Shown: positions 42,556 through 53,503 of the stretch, in pieces
How positions within the stretch are numbered: the stretch's first letter is position 1
How the letters are laid out: every line of letters starts with the position of its first letter
Source: Paragorgia papillata
Lineage: Eukaryota > Cnidaria > Anthozoa > Scleralcyonacea > Coralliidae
Direction: 5' to 3'
Length of the DNA stretch: 64,000 bases
NCBI GenBank assembly: GCA_035771165.1
Contig: JAWNZC010000220.1
Location: 462,501 to 526,500 of the forward strand
Position numbers and translations under genes: made by a program
Notes under the pieces: generated by a model
What the model saw: the letters and a program-made list of their open reading frames with translations, nothing else
What the model was told of the DNA's origin: nothing
The model's database searches: none

Positions 42556-42778
42556 AGCTGTTGTTGACAAAAAAGATTCGACACCTGAGAAAAACGAAGT
42601 CCTGACTTGATCACTTGCAAAGCGGGAGAAATATAGGGTCTGCTATAGCAGGCTATGACTTGGTGGGAAAGCTCATAGTCGTTGGCTGTATTATAAAATG
42701 TAAACTGTAAAAAATTACTACAGAAACTGTAAAATGTTACTAGAAAAAAATATAGAAAAACTCAGCCATAGATTAAAA

Positions 42779-43080
42779 CTGCAGCGCAATACATCAAAAC
42801 TGCGCGATTAAAATGCGCAATACATCAAATTTGCGAAATTCAAATGTGCAATAAAAGTGCGCAATACATCAAAACTGCGCAATAAGAGTGCGCAACACAT
42901 CAAAACTACGCAATTAAAATGCGCAATAAAACTGCGCAATACATCAAAACTGGGCAATAAGAGTGCGCAATGGATTAAAAGAAAACCGGCCACCATATAA
43001 ATTAAAACTCCGCCCTATAGATCAAAACTCCGCCCTATAGATCAAAACTCCGCCATAGATTAAGTCCGCCATAGAATAGA
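42779..43080. repeat. degenerate TGCGCAATACATCAAAAC tandem repeat
   Basis: Imperfect units of about 16-36 bp alternate GCGCAATACATCAAAACT and GCGCAATAAAA-type blocks. They then pass into ACTCCGCCCTATAGATCAAA units. The array lies between TPRKB and the convergent unknown gene. Confidence 0.85.
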
Positions 43081-43472
43081 ATCCCTCGACTACTTTACTG
43101 TTGCAGTGTAAAAACAGCATTCACGGACACAGCTGATATATACGCGGTGGAGATCAAAGACAAACGGAACCTAGAAAATTGATGGAAACAAGATATAAAA
43201 GTTTCCTAAAACTATGACGAAATTTTACACTTGCGAATTAGCGAAGCAATAAAATGACCCGATCTCGAACCCAACAGCACCAAGAGACGCAGCAGTCGTT
43301 TCAACCCTAGTCGCTACACTAAGACATTTAGAGACATTACTATATTTCTCCTTCTTCCATGGATATGTCTTGGCTACTACAGTTACAAATTACAAATAAA
43401 TGTTAATCGGACTTTGGTTTGGTTCCCAAGCAAGTTCCTTAATTTACAGTTCGTGGGCCATTCGCGGTGCCA

Positions 43473-43803
43473 TTAGTTTCCTTTTGGCTTCTTGACAATG
43501 CACTGGGTGTTGAGCTGGATTCCAATGATGCTTCCCTTGTTTTCGTCGAGCTTTAGACGGCAGTTTGCCACGCCTGACAGCGGATCCCGGGCGCCCTTGC
43601 AACCGCTAAGGAGAACTCTTCGCACTTTGTCCGTCGAATCTTGAACACAGTAGAAATACTCGCCAGAACATTCCTGTGGAACCGGTGCCCGACTCAGCTT
43701 CCGACGGAACAGGTTAAAGTCTTCGAATCCTTAGAAGTCATCCGTGTGAGAAGATCAGTTACGCGGTAAACACAGACAGACAGACAGACAGACATATAGA
43801 CAT

Positions 43804-43838
<35 letters not shown>

Positions 43839-43911
43839 TATAGACAGACATATAGACAGACAGACAGACAGACATATAGACAGACATATAGACAGACAGA
43901 CAGACAGACAT

Positions 43912-43942
<31 letters not shown>

Positions 43943-44007
43943 TATAGACAGACATATAGACAGACATATAGACAGACAGACATATAGACAGACAGACAGA
44001 CAGACAT

Positions 44008-44046
<39 letters not shown>

Positions 44047-44083
44047 TATAGACAGACAGACAGACATATAGACAGACAGACAT

Positions 44084-44122
<39 letters not shown>

Positions 44123-46015
44123 TATAGACAGACAGACAGACAGACACACACACACACACAGACAGACAGACAGTAAGGGGGCGATTGCATGGAACGGGCT
44201 AACTCGATTAACAGGGATGAGCGGGATTTCAGGCCGAAATTCGCAATTATCAAATAAATAAGGGCAAAATTATGTTAGTTTTACTTCAGTTTTACACTAA
44301 TTAGTCTATTATTTATTTTGTAAGCCCATCGTTAATAAAAAGATTGTTATAGTCCAAGGGCGCTTTCCAATTGACAAGGTTAGACCGATCAGTCCGGCCA
44401 GAATGGACATGCTTTTGATTAGGACCAAATTTTCCAGTCAGACCATCCCAGGTCTCAAACGAATCGTGTTCCATTTAACCGGACTGACCGTTCTAACCGT
44501 GTAAATGGAAAGCCCCCTTAGCTAACCCACGAAAGCGTCTTCACGAAGACTAATTAATTTATTAAGTCTTCGCTATGATCACGAAACACACAAACAACGT
44601 TTTGATGCTCTATTTCAGTTCCTTTCAGCACTATTTATTCACACAGTCAAGCAAACGAACGCGTATCGAAGCGAGTTCAATAATTTTTCACCCCGGTTTG
44701 CTGGGATGAAAAAGATTACATGGACATTTTCATCCCGGTTAACCGGGCTAGCTCGGTCTATGTAATCGCCCCCTAAGTAAGTAAAGAAGGAAGGCAGACA
44801 AAGAAAAAAATATAGGAAGAAAGACAGAACGAACGAATGAAAGAAGTGAATGGAGGAAGGAAGGAAGAATAAGAATGGGGAAAGGAAAGAAGATAAAGAG
44901 GGAGGAAAAATGAAGGAGGGAGGGAAGCATGAAATGAAGGATGGAAAGCACGAAGGAGAAGAAATAAATGAAGGAACGACAGAAGGTATGAAGGAAGAGA
45001 GAGAGAGAGAGAGAAATAAGCAAAGAAAGAAAGAAAGAAGAGAAAGAAATGACGAAGTAAGGAAGGAGAAAAGAAAGGAAGGAAGAGAAAAAAGATGAGA
45101 GAATAGAAGGAAGGAAGGACGAAAAGGAGGAAAGAAGGAAGGACGAAAAGGAGGAAAGAAGGAAGGAAAGAAGGAAGGAAGGAAGGAAGGGAGGAAGGAA
45201 GGAAGGAAGAAAGGAAGAAAGGAAAGAAGGAAGGAAGGAAGGAAGGAAGGAAGGAAGGAAGGAAGGAAGGAAGGAAGGAAAGGAAAGGAAAGAAGGGAGG
45301 AAAGAAGGAAAGGAGGAAGGAAGAAAGGAAGGGAGGAAGGAAGGAAGGACGAAAAGGAGGAAGGAAGGAAGGAAGGAAGGAAGGAAGGAAGGAAGGAAGG
45401 AAGGAAGGAAGGAAGGAAGGAAGGAAGGAAGGAAGGAAAGAAGAAAGGAAGGAAGGAAGGAAGGAAAGAAGGGAAGGAAGGAAGGAAGGAAGGAAGGAAG
45501 GAAGGAAGGAAGGAAGGAAAGGAAAGAAGGGAGGAAAGGAGGAAGGAAGAAAGGAAGGGAGGAAGGAAGGACGAAAAGGAGGAAGGAAGGAAGGAAGGAA
45601 GGAAGGAAGGAAGGAAGGAAGGAAGAAAGGAAGGAAGGAAGGAAGGAAGGAAGGAAGAAGGAAGGAAGGAAGGAAGGAAGGAAGGAAAGGAAAGAAGGAA
45701 AGGAGGAAGGAAAGGAGGAAGGAAGAAAGGAAGGAAGGAAGGAGAGAAGGAAGGAAGGAAGGAAGAAAGAAAGGAAGGAAGGAAGGAAGGACGAAAAGGA
45801 GGAAGGAAGGAAAAGAAGGTACACAGGGCGTCTACAAACAAAATGGAACACCCAAGATAGGTAAAGTGAATTGGTAAGAAAACGTCAGAGGTAATCACGT
45901 TCCACATACACTCTTTTCATATTGCAAATATCGTCATGAAGTAATTACCTTCAACTTCGTTTTCATCAGCAATCTCCCATTCCTGGGGATTGAATTCGTC
46001 TATCACGTCCGTCAT
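43473..46015 (-). CDS. predicted two-exon gene, unknown function (107 aa)
   Basis: Minus-strand exon 1 is 46015-45949: [23 protein letters not shown], ending in phase 1 at GAAG/GTAATT. Exon 2 is 43729-43473. It follows TTCTAAG and starts [20 protein letters not shown], then [10 protein letters not shown], to a stop at 43,475-43,473. The join restores a Gly codon in phase and both borders fit GT/AG, which argues against chance. The product is acidic at its N-terminus and has five cysteines in the second exon. I see no signal peptide or membrane segment and recognise no family. The 2.2-kb intron is almost all repeats. A missed middle exon or a different first exon is possible. It converges on TPRKB, 0.9 kb away. 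Confidence 0.5.
43770..44173. repeat. (CAGA)n / CATATAGA microsatellite
   Basis: About 400 bp of CAGA units with regularly spaced CATATAGA octamers and a short CA tract near the end. Cys/Leu/Ser/Val open frames are artefacts. Confidence 0.96.
44173..44776. mobile_element. TIR element TTAGGGGGCGATTRCAT, containing a second TIR element and repeat fragments
   Basis: Left end GTAAGGGGGCGATTGCATGG; right end TATGTAATCGCCCCCTAA. Inside, 44,355-44,520 is a separate element with ends AAGGGCGCTTTCCAATTGAC and TAAATGGAAAGCCCCCTTA. The stretch 44,563-44,712 is a copy of the dispersed repeat at 34,370-34,500. Confidence 0.75.
44780..45825. repeat. (GGAA)n array, about 1 kb
   Basis: Long GGAA/GAAA tetranucleotide sequence with repeated longer blocks such as GGACGAAAAGGAGG. 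It lies in the intron of the predicted minus-strand gene. The long Phe/Leu/Pro/Ser frames on the minus strand are artefacts. Confidence 0.96.
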
Positions 46016-46220
46016 GTTAGTTTTTTTAATCTAAATTGAAAAATAACTGTTGTAGACAGTTATCAAGGCAGTCAGATTATTCACATTACACCAAGCTCGC
46101 AAACGTACCACATGCACTACATACAGTATGTATACGTACAACTTATCATATCACTTAAACTACATCTCATATGCAACGCTACCACTTAGGAGCGCATGAC
46201 TATGAATTTGCAACCTTAGC

Positions 46221-46410
46221 TCTCCATCTGAGCCTGAGTGGCTCAATGGTTAGAGCGTCTAACTGGTCATTAGAAGCTTGCAGGTTCGAACCCTGTCTGG
46301 GGTCTCAGAAATCTTTTCTGAGTAATTGAGCTTGACGAACGTCCACCAAACGTCCGTTATATTTAATACACCAAGCTTACAAACGTGCCAAAATCCACAT
46401 GCACACGTAC
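46221..46410 (+). mobile_element. tRNA-Thr-derived SINE
   Basis: The tRNA-like head (GCCTGAG, TG, GCTC, AATGGTTA, GAGC) has a perfect 5-bp anticodon stem TCTAA/TTAGA with loop CTGGTCA (anticodon GGT, Thr). A good T-arm GCAGGTTCGAACCCTGT follows. The acceptor stem has one mismatch and wobbles. The tail AACGTCCACCAAACGTCCGT, then ACACCAAGCTTACAAACGTG recurs at 46,083-46,130 and, inverted, at 50,698-50,755, so this is a SINE. A working tRNA gene cannot be excluded from the head alone. Confidence 0.7.
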
Positions 46411-47655
46411 AACTTATCTCATCCCACCTACAGTGTGGATTATAACGATTTCGCTCTGGTAGGGCAAATGTCCGACCCATATGAAGTTGCTCGGACATTA
46501 GACGAGATTGGTCGGCCAATTTTCTAAGATTTTTTATAGGCTTAAGTGTAGTTAATGAGAACCACATTGGAGTTTTAGCCGTGTAAAGTAGATGAATGAG
46601 GGGAGGTTAGAAGGGAATTTGAATAATTGAATATTATGAATAATATGAAAGGCGACGCGGACCACGCTGTTGGACATGCAGTGTAAAAATGTTGCTGAAG
46701 AACCATGTAAAAACATCAGAAGGATTAAAGAATAAATTATTTGTAACGTATAGTATATAGTGCATGCAATCAGGATCTTAGGACAACCCTGGACGCGCGT
46801 TTCGACCTTCTATGATGGTCTCATCAGCAGGGATTTGGAGTTGGGAGTCGATGTAAATAAGTGAATAGTTGGAAGAGAATAATAAACGCTATAACCATGC
46901 ACAATTACACAATGAGAGATTAGCTCAATGGTTAGCGTTTAAACTTGACGAACGTCTGCCGCCTGAAGATTTTATTTATCGAGGTCAAACTGTCTGGGCA
47001 GGTATGAGTTGAACTAATTACGAAAAAGACAGGCAGACACCATACTGAGCAAATGAAAACAAGCTTTCGCGTTATATTTATAGCAAGGAATCAATGCGGT
47101 TTTTTAGGTGACATTCGGCACTGACTGTGCACTTTATAATGCGAACCAGAGTAAATACTTCGAATAACTGTAATGATTCAAATACTCGTGAACTAAAAAT
47201 AATCGACGTAATCCAATTTTGTTTAATTAATCGTAATTCCGTGCTTTGCTCGTTACGGGATGAATTAATGATATAACTTTGATCTTTTAATTGAACTACT
47301 AATGCTTATAGCCGCGGTTAGGAAGCCAAAAATCCTGTTCTCGCTTTCTCGTATGTACAAACACATGCATCGAAAGCAAATCAAATGTGTTGTAGATGAG
47401 GAGAAGGCTAAATCACTCGAAGTGTGACAAATTGACACTTGGCTCCGTTTAACCGTAATTTCAGCCAGATTCGTTATTTGATATTTGGGGGAGTGATGAT
47501 ATCTTTGTCCTTCGTAAACAAATGCCCGTTGCGAAGGTTAAATAGAAGGGGGAATGTTTATTGTATAAAAAATACATCAAACTATTTGAAACTAGCAGTG
47601 ATTTGGGTATTTTAGTAGTTTATATTTTTACTCCAACGAACGCCAGAGGTTTTTT
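46411..47655. other. intergenic stretch, nothing recognised
   Basis: Unique AT-rich sequence. A partial tRNA-like motif (GATTAGCTCAATGGTTAGCG) lies at about 46,919. No exon is supported. Confidence 0.5.
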
Positions 47656-47659
47656 TTCA

Positions 47660-47995
47660 TCAAAGAAGAGGAAGGAAGAAATGGAGAAAGGAAGGAAGGA
47701 AGGAAGGAAAGGAAAGGAAGGAGGAATGGAAGGAAGGAGGAAGGGAGGGAGGAAGGGAGGGAGGAAGGGAGGGAGGAAGGAGGAAGGAAGGGAGGAAGGA
47801 AGGGAGGAAGGGAGGGAGGAAGGAAGGAGGAAGGGAGGGAGGGAGGAAGGAATGAAGGAGAAAGGAAGGGAGGAAGGAATGAAGGAAGGGAGGAAGCAGA
47901 GAAGGAGGAAGGAAGGAAGGAGGAAGGAAGGAAGAAGTGAAGGAAGGGAGGAAGGAAAGAAAGATGGAGGGAGGAAGGAAAGGAAGAGAGAAGAA
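47660..47995. repeat. GGAA/GGGA microsatellite
   Basis: About 335 bp of mixed GGAAGGA and GGGAGGGA units, similar to 44.8-45.8 kb. Confidence 0.95.
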
Positions 47996-50427
47996 AGAGC
48001 GAGAAAAGGCTCAGAAACGCATGCATGTACAACAATCAACTATGAAAGCTACAGTCAGTGACAAAATACCTTGGTACACTACGTGTTTGTACGTTAACTT
48101 AATATATTTTACATTTTTTCTCGTGATAGAGTTTATCCCTCCCTCCCCCTCCCTTCACAATGTTGACCAGGAAATAAGGGACGCTGTGAACGTGAAAATG
48201 AGCGCTTAAATAGTCACCAACATTGAACAGGGGGACCGGGGGAACATAAAACGGAAAATGTTGTTTTTTAAGTTGAAGTGTCCCAATTTGTCACTGATTG
48301 ATTGTAGATAAAACGAGTACGTCAAGTTCTTGATATAATCGACAAACACTTGCCGTACTTTCTAGATCTGCTGTCTTCGGAAAGAATGCAATAACTGGAT
48401 AGCCTCTTACGCTTGAGACATCTAAACATGGATATACAGTACGACATAACCTTACAACCCACGACTAATCTTTGTACTACAGTTGTGAATATGATTGTTT
48501 ACCAAGTTAAGAGATTCTAATTTCTGATTGAATGAATGTTAACGCATCGCACTTAATCTTATTCCCTTATCGGAGTCTATGTCGGCTAAATAAGTTAAAT
48601 TTGCGTTAATTTGAGTCTACAAAAGGACAACAGAATAAATCAAGATAACTCTCTGGAATTGGTACGGGACTTCAGATGGAGAGATTACTATAGCTCTGAG
48701 TGGGTCCAGAGATTCAATAGTCCCGGCGTTTCTTCGGCAATTCGGTACAAGTACGAAATTAAAGCTGTACAATGATTCAATTACGAAATACGAGTCACCA
48801 ACAACTATGGAAGATTTCTGAACACCCAAGACCACGTTTTTACACAAATTGACCTAAACTTGATTTTCTGGCGGGCCTACAGAAATCAAGATAACACATT
48901 TGCAATCGCTTTTAATCTCGCTTTAATTTTGACCATCTGTACTTCTGTGCAAGTTTCTAGTATCACCTTTATGTTTTTATATAATATAAAACCGTTGTTG
49001 TCATTTTTGTGCGTTTTTAACCCTCTAAAGCAAAGCTTTAAGAGTCGTCTCCCCCCCCCCCGAGGCCTGACGAGTAAAATTGTCTGGTGTTCGACAGAGT
49101 TGAAATAGATAAAGTTGTATCACAACAACGCGGGTGAAATCGTTGAAGACAATTTTATTTCTGGCCGAATTTCTAAAAATAGCGTGGCGTGCGACGATTG
49201 AGCGGCGTTCGAAATAGAACTCAAAAACATCTGTAGCGTATTTTGCGGTTGCTGAAGCCATTTCTCCGTCGTGGCTGAAGGCAAATTGCTTTGTCTAATT
49301 GCTCCCGTGGAACATAATTTGTGAATTAAATTGCAGCGCATAAAGAGTTGGTTATCTGATCGAAACCAAGCCATTTAGGTTAATGACCAAATCAAATGAA
49401 AACCCGCGATAATGAAAAACGAAAGCTGGAATTCCAATCAGCGATTATATGCCGCTGTTTGTTTAACGCGAGAAAATTGCGTTCGCTTAAACAAATAGTA
49501 GTTAACAAGAGTATCAATTGAGAGAACTTGCTATGATCATTTCAACACGTTTAACTCTGATGAAGGGCTCTGCTCGAAACGTTAGTATTTCGTTATCAAA
49601 ACTATTTCCCTGTCTCTGCTCTATCTAAAACACTGCCTATACACAGCACTATACTTTTTCAGGGGGAGGCCGGACTGACTTCAGGTCGGTTGTAGTGTTT
49701 TTACTATAGATCGTTTTCAAGAGCACGGCCTCAGATTCAGTTCACGCCAGCCTAATCTCAGGTCGCCTGCTATACCGAACTGAAGCACTTTCATTTCTCA
49801 AACTCAATACGTTGTTTTAAATGAGATTGGTGTAAAATCCACATAAAATAATGATTCTCCGGCGGTCACGAGCTGTAAGGCAATTTACATAAATCTTGAA
49901 GTAACAGCGAAACCAAGCCTATATAGTTTCAAGGCCGGCCTCATGCATGTAAACAAAAACCGAAATGTAAAATTCAGGCCGGCCTTATGCAAATAACAAT
50001 CGAAATATAGTAAGGTTAGATATACTGCCGAAACAGAGAACGTAGGATTCTAAACGTCTCTGACGAAGGGCCTTCGCTCGAAACGTTAGACTCCTACGTT
50101 ATCTGTTTCGGCAGTATATCTAACCTTACTCTATTTCAATTGTTGTTTCAACACTGCCTACGCAGCACACTACTTTTATTTCACTGATGTAAACACCCCC
50201 TTATGATCGGTAATGTGTGTTTTTTTCAGTCGAATTTCTGAATAATATTCTAAAGTGATGATCCCATTTCTTTGTAATTTTTTATTTTGGGGAGATACCC
50301 ACTTTATGTGGTCACTAAATATACTTCTTATTATACCTTATTTCAAGAGATATCCACAAGTGTTGTGATAACCTTAGTTTACAATAGAAAACTTGACTGG
50401 TTTTAACTTTTAAACCAGAGTAGCATG
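47996..50427. other. intergenic stretch with repeat copies
   Basis: It holds two GTAGAGTGCTG-family copies (49,549-49,660 and 49,990-50,172). The second contains the ATATAGTAAGGTTAGATATA hairpin arms. A minus-strand frame at 49,025-49,261 runs into a TIR-repeat fragment and is not called. Confidence 0.55.
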
Positions 50428-50680
50428 TACATACAGCTAAATCAATTAAGGTTGTCCTGGCCAAAGCTAAAAGGCTAAAGCTAAAAGGTCAAAGCCAAGC
50501 GCGAAAATGCTCGTTAATAATCCCCAGAGAGGCAAGTTTGGTTTATTTGTATGATTTTGGCCTATAAATATAGTAAATGTGTGCTTCGCTATTTAAATAG
50601 TAATTCACATCGTACTTTTCGCGCTTGGCTTTGACCTTTTGGCTTTGGCCAGGACAACCTTAATTGATTTAGCTGTATAC
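50428..50680. mobile_element. MITE with about 65-bp TIRs
   Basis: Left CAGCTAAATCAATTAAGGTT, then GTCCTGGCCAAAGC and GGTCAAAGCCAAGCGCGAAA; right is the inverse. The left arm holds a short extra duplication (AAAGCTAAAAGG). Confidence 0.88.
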
Positions 50681-51013
50681 ATGCATGTATAGTGCATGTG
50701 GTACGTTTGCAAGCTTGGTGTAATGTGACAGACGTTTGGTGGACGTTTGTCGCCAGCCCTGGGTCCACATTATTTTGTAGGAGGAGGGGGGGGGGGGGGG
50801 GGGGGGAGCATGGTCTTCGGAAAATTTTTGAAATTCGGGCCTCTGAAATCAGCATTTCGATACACTCGCGTGCGAGTAGATTTGTTTTCGGATTTTCTCC
50901 TGACCTTTGAAGGTAGCCCTATAGCCCCCCTGATATTCTGTAGTGGTTCCCTGACGTGGACACGTTAATGGTTTCTTGATTACTATATGGGTTCGTTCAT
51001 AATTAGGGACCTT

Positions 51014-51157
51014 AAGCCTGGTTTTCATATAGCCGTAAGAGCCAGTGGCATGGCTGCATGGCTGCGGCAAGGGTCAATGGTCCAATCGCATACAGCTTTT
51101 TATTGCTGGCTAATTAGCCATGCCACCGGCTCTTACGGCTATATGGAAACCAGGCTT
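51014..51157. mobile_element. MITE with about 42-bp TIRs
   Basis: AAGCCTGGTTTTCATATAGC, then CGTAAGAGCC(A)GTGGCATG, mirrored on the right to CCAGGCTT. Confidence 0.88.
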
Positions 51158-52798
51158 TATTCCGATCATTTTCACGTCTACAGGACGACGTTAACTCGTG
51201 AAACGGCGAAACCTGTTAGTTGAGTTTGACTTCAAACTATATGCAACGAAATCCTTTTAGAACTCTAAAGCTTTTGGATGTCAAAAAACATACTTTAAGT
51301 ATTCAATACTAACGTAAATGATTCGTGGTTTCTGCTAGATACTGAGTTTAGAGACTGCCATCGTCGTCCTTGCTTAACCGTAGCCCTTAACTCTTGGCAC
51401 AATCATCACACATATTAATTAGAGAATGCGCTGACTCAACTCTACCTTAATAGATGTAACACAACAGGTGTTGTTTAGATACCAGCTGGTGACATCTATT
51501 CAATTTGTAGGTCAGGCTTTTTTTTTTCACTTCTGCATGTATATTATTATCCTAACGCGAACAGCACCTCGACAAAAGACGATTACGATAAAGCCTCTTA
51601 AATAACCCACTTATACTTAAGCCAGCCAGAAACAGCTCCTATATTTTTTTTACTCTCTTTGAGGCCAGAAGATTTTTTCTCGTCAAAGAGAGAACCCTCA
51701 AACATCCTAGGCAGCAATGGGTTAACGAGTGATTAACCTATTCCTGCTTGGGCCCGCCAAAAATGCCCCCTTTGTTGTTTTACTCTGTCTAATATACCAG
51801 ACAATTTTACCTGTGAAGGAAGAACCCTCAGATATCCTAGCCAGCAATGGGTTAACGAGAGCCTGCCAAAAACGACCCCTTTATTGTTTTACTCGGTCTA
51901 ACGCCAGACTGTTTTACTCGACAATGGGTTAAAAAATAGAATTATACTGTACAAAATATATTCAAAGTCAAGAGCGTTTTGAAGTTTGATCGGGATTCCG
52001 AAGAATAATCTTCACGCCGACTATAGTCAATCCATTTTTACGTTTCAAAGGCAATTACAAGAGACCTCAGTAACAACAGAACCGTAGGAAAGGCTTCACG
52101 TTAATCAGATAAACATTCCTGCCTATCTCTCTACCTGAATTGTTCATCTCGTGTGTCAGATAAACTAGCGATGACTAAGCCGATCGTTTTGTTATCCATA
52201 CACAATAAGCTATAGAATATCTTGTATTTGTTATCCATACACAATAAGCTATAGAATATCTTGTATTTCCATTCTATCATCCCCAGGGTACAAACATCAA
52301 TTGACGATTACGCTAAACCGCGAAAAATTATGGATCAACCAATTAAATTTGTTTAAAAAAGTAGAGTGCTGTATAGGTGGTGTTGGTAAACTGCCGAGAA
52401 TAACGAAATACTGACGTTTCGAGCGAAGCCCTTCATCAGAGTAAGATTTGTGCATCTCATGCGAGATGTTTGCGACAATTTTTAGCGATGATTCGTGAGA
52501 ATGTAAACAGTGCATGTTCCAATTCTATTTTAGAATCACCCTCCAGAATTAAAATCCATGATAAAACAGTCGACATGTCGAGGTCCTGGCCATTTCTTTG
52601 ATAAAACAGTGTAGTTAACCCTCTTAGGGGTTGTTTTTATGGAGGAGGACCAGACGAGATCTCGCTATTGACAACCCGGAATCTCGCCTAGGCAGGAATG
52701 GGGATTGGGGTTAGACTTGTAGTTGTAAGCTGGACATCGCAACGGGTTAGCAATTAGTGAGAGAACCTCGCTTGCCTGAACTCTAAGGGCCGTTCCTG
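51158..52798. other. intergenic stretch with MITE fragments
   Basis: Several degraded copies of the GCCAGAC/TTAACCCATT family (51,640-51,930), a perfect 39-bp tandem duplication (52,191-52,268) and a GTAGAGTGCTG-family copy (52,365-52,446). No gene seen. Confidence 0.6.
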
Positions 52799-53290
52799 AT
52801 CCCCGAGTAGCTAAATGGTTAGAGCATCTCACTGGTGATCAGAAGGTTGTGAGTTGTACACATATTCAAGCTACGTTCAAATCATCTGAGTCTCAGTAGC
52901 TCAATGGTTAGAGCATCTCACTGGTGATCAGAAGGTTGTGGGTTGTACACATATTCAACCTACGTTCAAATCATCTGAGTCTCAGTAGCTCAATGGTTAG
53001 AGCATCTCACTGGTGATCAGAAGGTTGTCGGTTGTACTGAAATATATTTAACCTATGTTGAATCATTTGAGTCGCAGTAGCTGTTTAGAGCACCTCAGTG
53101 GCGATCAGAAGGTTGTTATATTCAGTCATCTGAGTCCCAGTATTAAATTCAATGGTTAGGGCGTCTCACTGGTCATCAGAAGGTTGTGGGTTGTACATAT
53201 ATTCATCCTATGCTGAGTCCCAGTGGTTAGGGCGTCTCACTGTCAATTAGAAGATTGTTGGTTCGATTGTGGCATGCATTGGAACTCAAA
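52799..53290 (+). repeat. 89-bp tRNA-like tandem array, second locus
   Basis: Units at 52,886 and 52,975 are 89 bp apart and nearly identical to those in TPRKB intron 1. They are followed by degraded units and a final one with a GGTTCGATTG B-box remnant. Confidence 0.85.
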
Positions 53291-53469
53291 ACTTAGTAAA
53301 ATAAACTGACAGTACATCTTCATGACAATAATAATAATAATATATACGGTGTAATATCACAGATGCCACTTACAACGCAATCTCATTCAAATCAACACAT
53401 TTTGCGGCTGATCAGCTAACTGTTTAATAAGATACTTAATATAATTTTCTCTAATGGGATTTTCCCTTT

Positions 53470-53503
<34 letters not shown>

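Noticed and set aside
43694..44253. Cys/Leu/Ser/Val frames resembling cysteine-rich secreted proteins
   Set aside because: They are translations of the CAGA/CATATAGA microsatellite.
44639..45907. 422-codon Phe/Leu/Pro/Ser minus-strand frame
   Set aside because: It is produced by the GGAA array; composition is fully explained by the repeat.
46226..46298. A working tRNA-Thr(GGU) gene
   Set aside because: Not fully excluded, but the acceptor stem has a mismatch, and the downstream body recurs elsewhere in the window, so a SINE is more likely.
49025..49261. Minus-strand 78-codon frame MASATAKYATDVFEFYFERR...
   Set aside because: Its second half lies in a GCCAGAC-family repeat fragment and G/C run; no homology or splice signal supports it.
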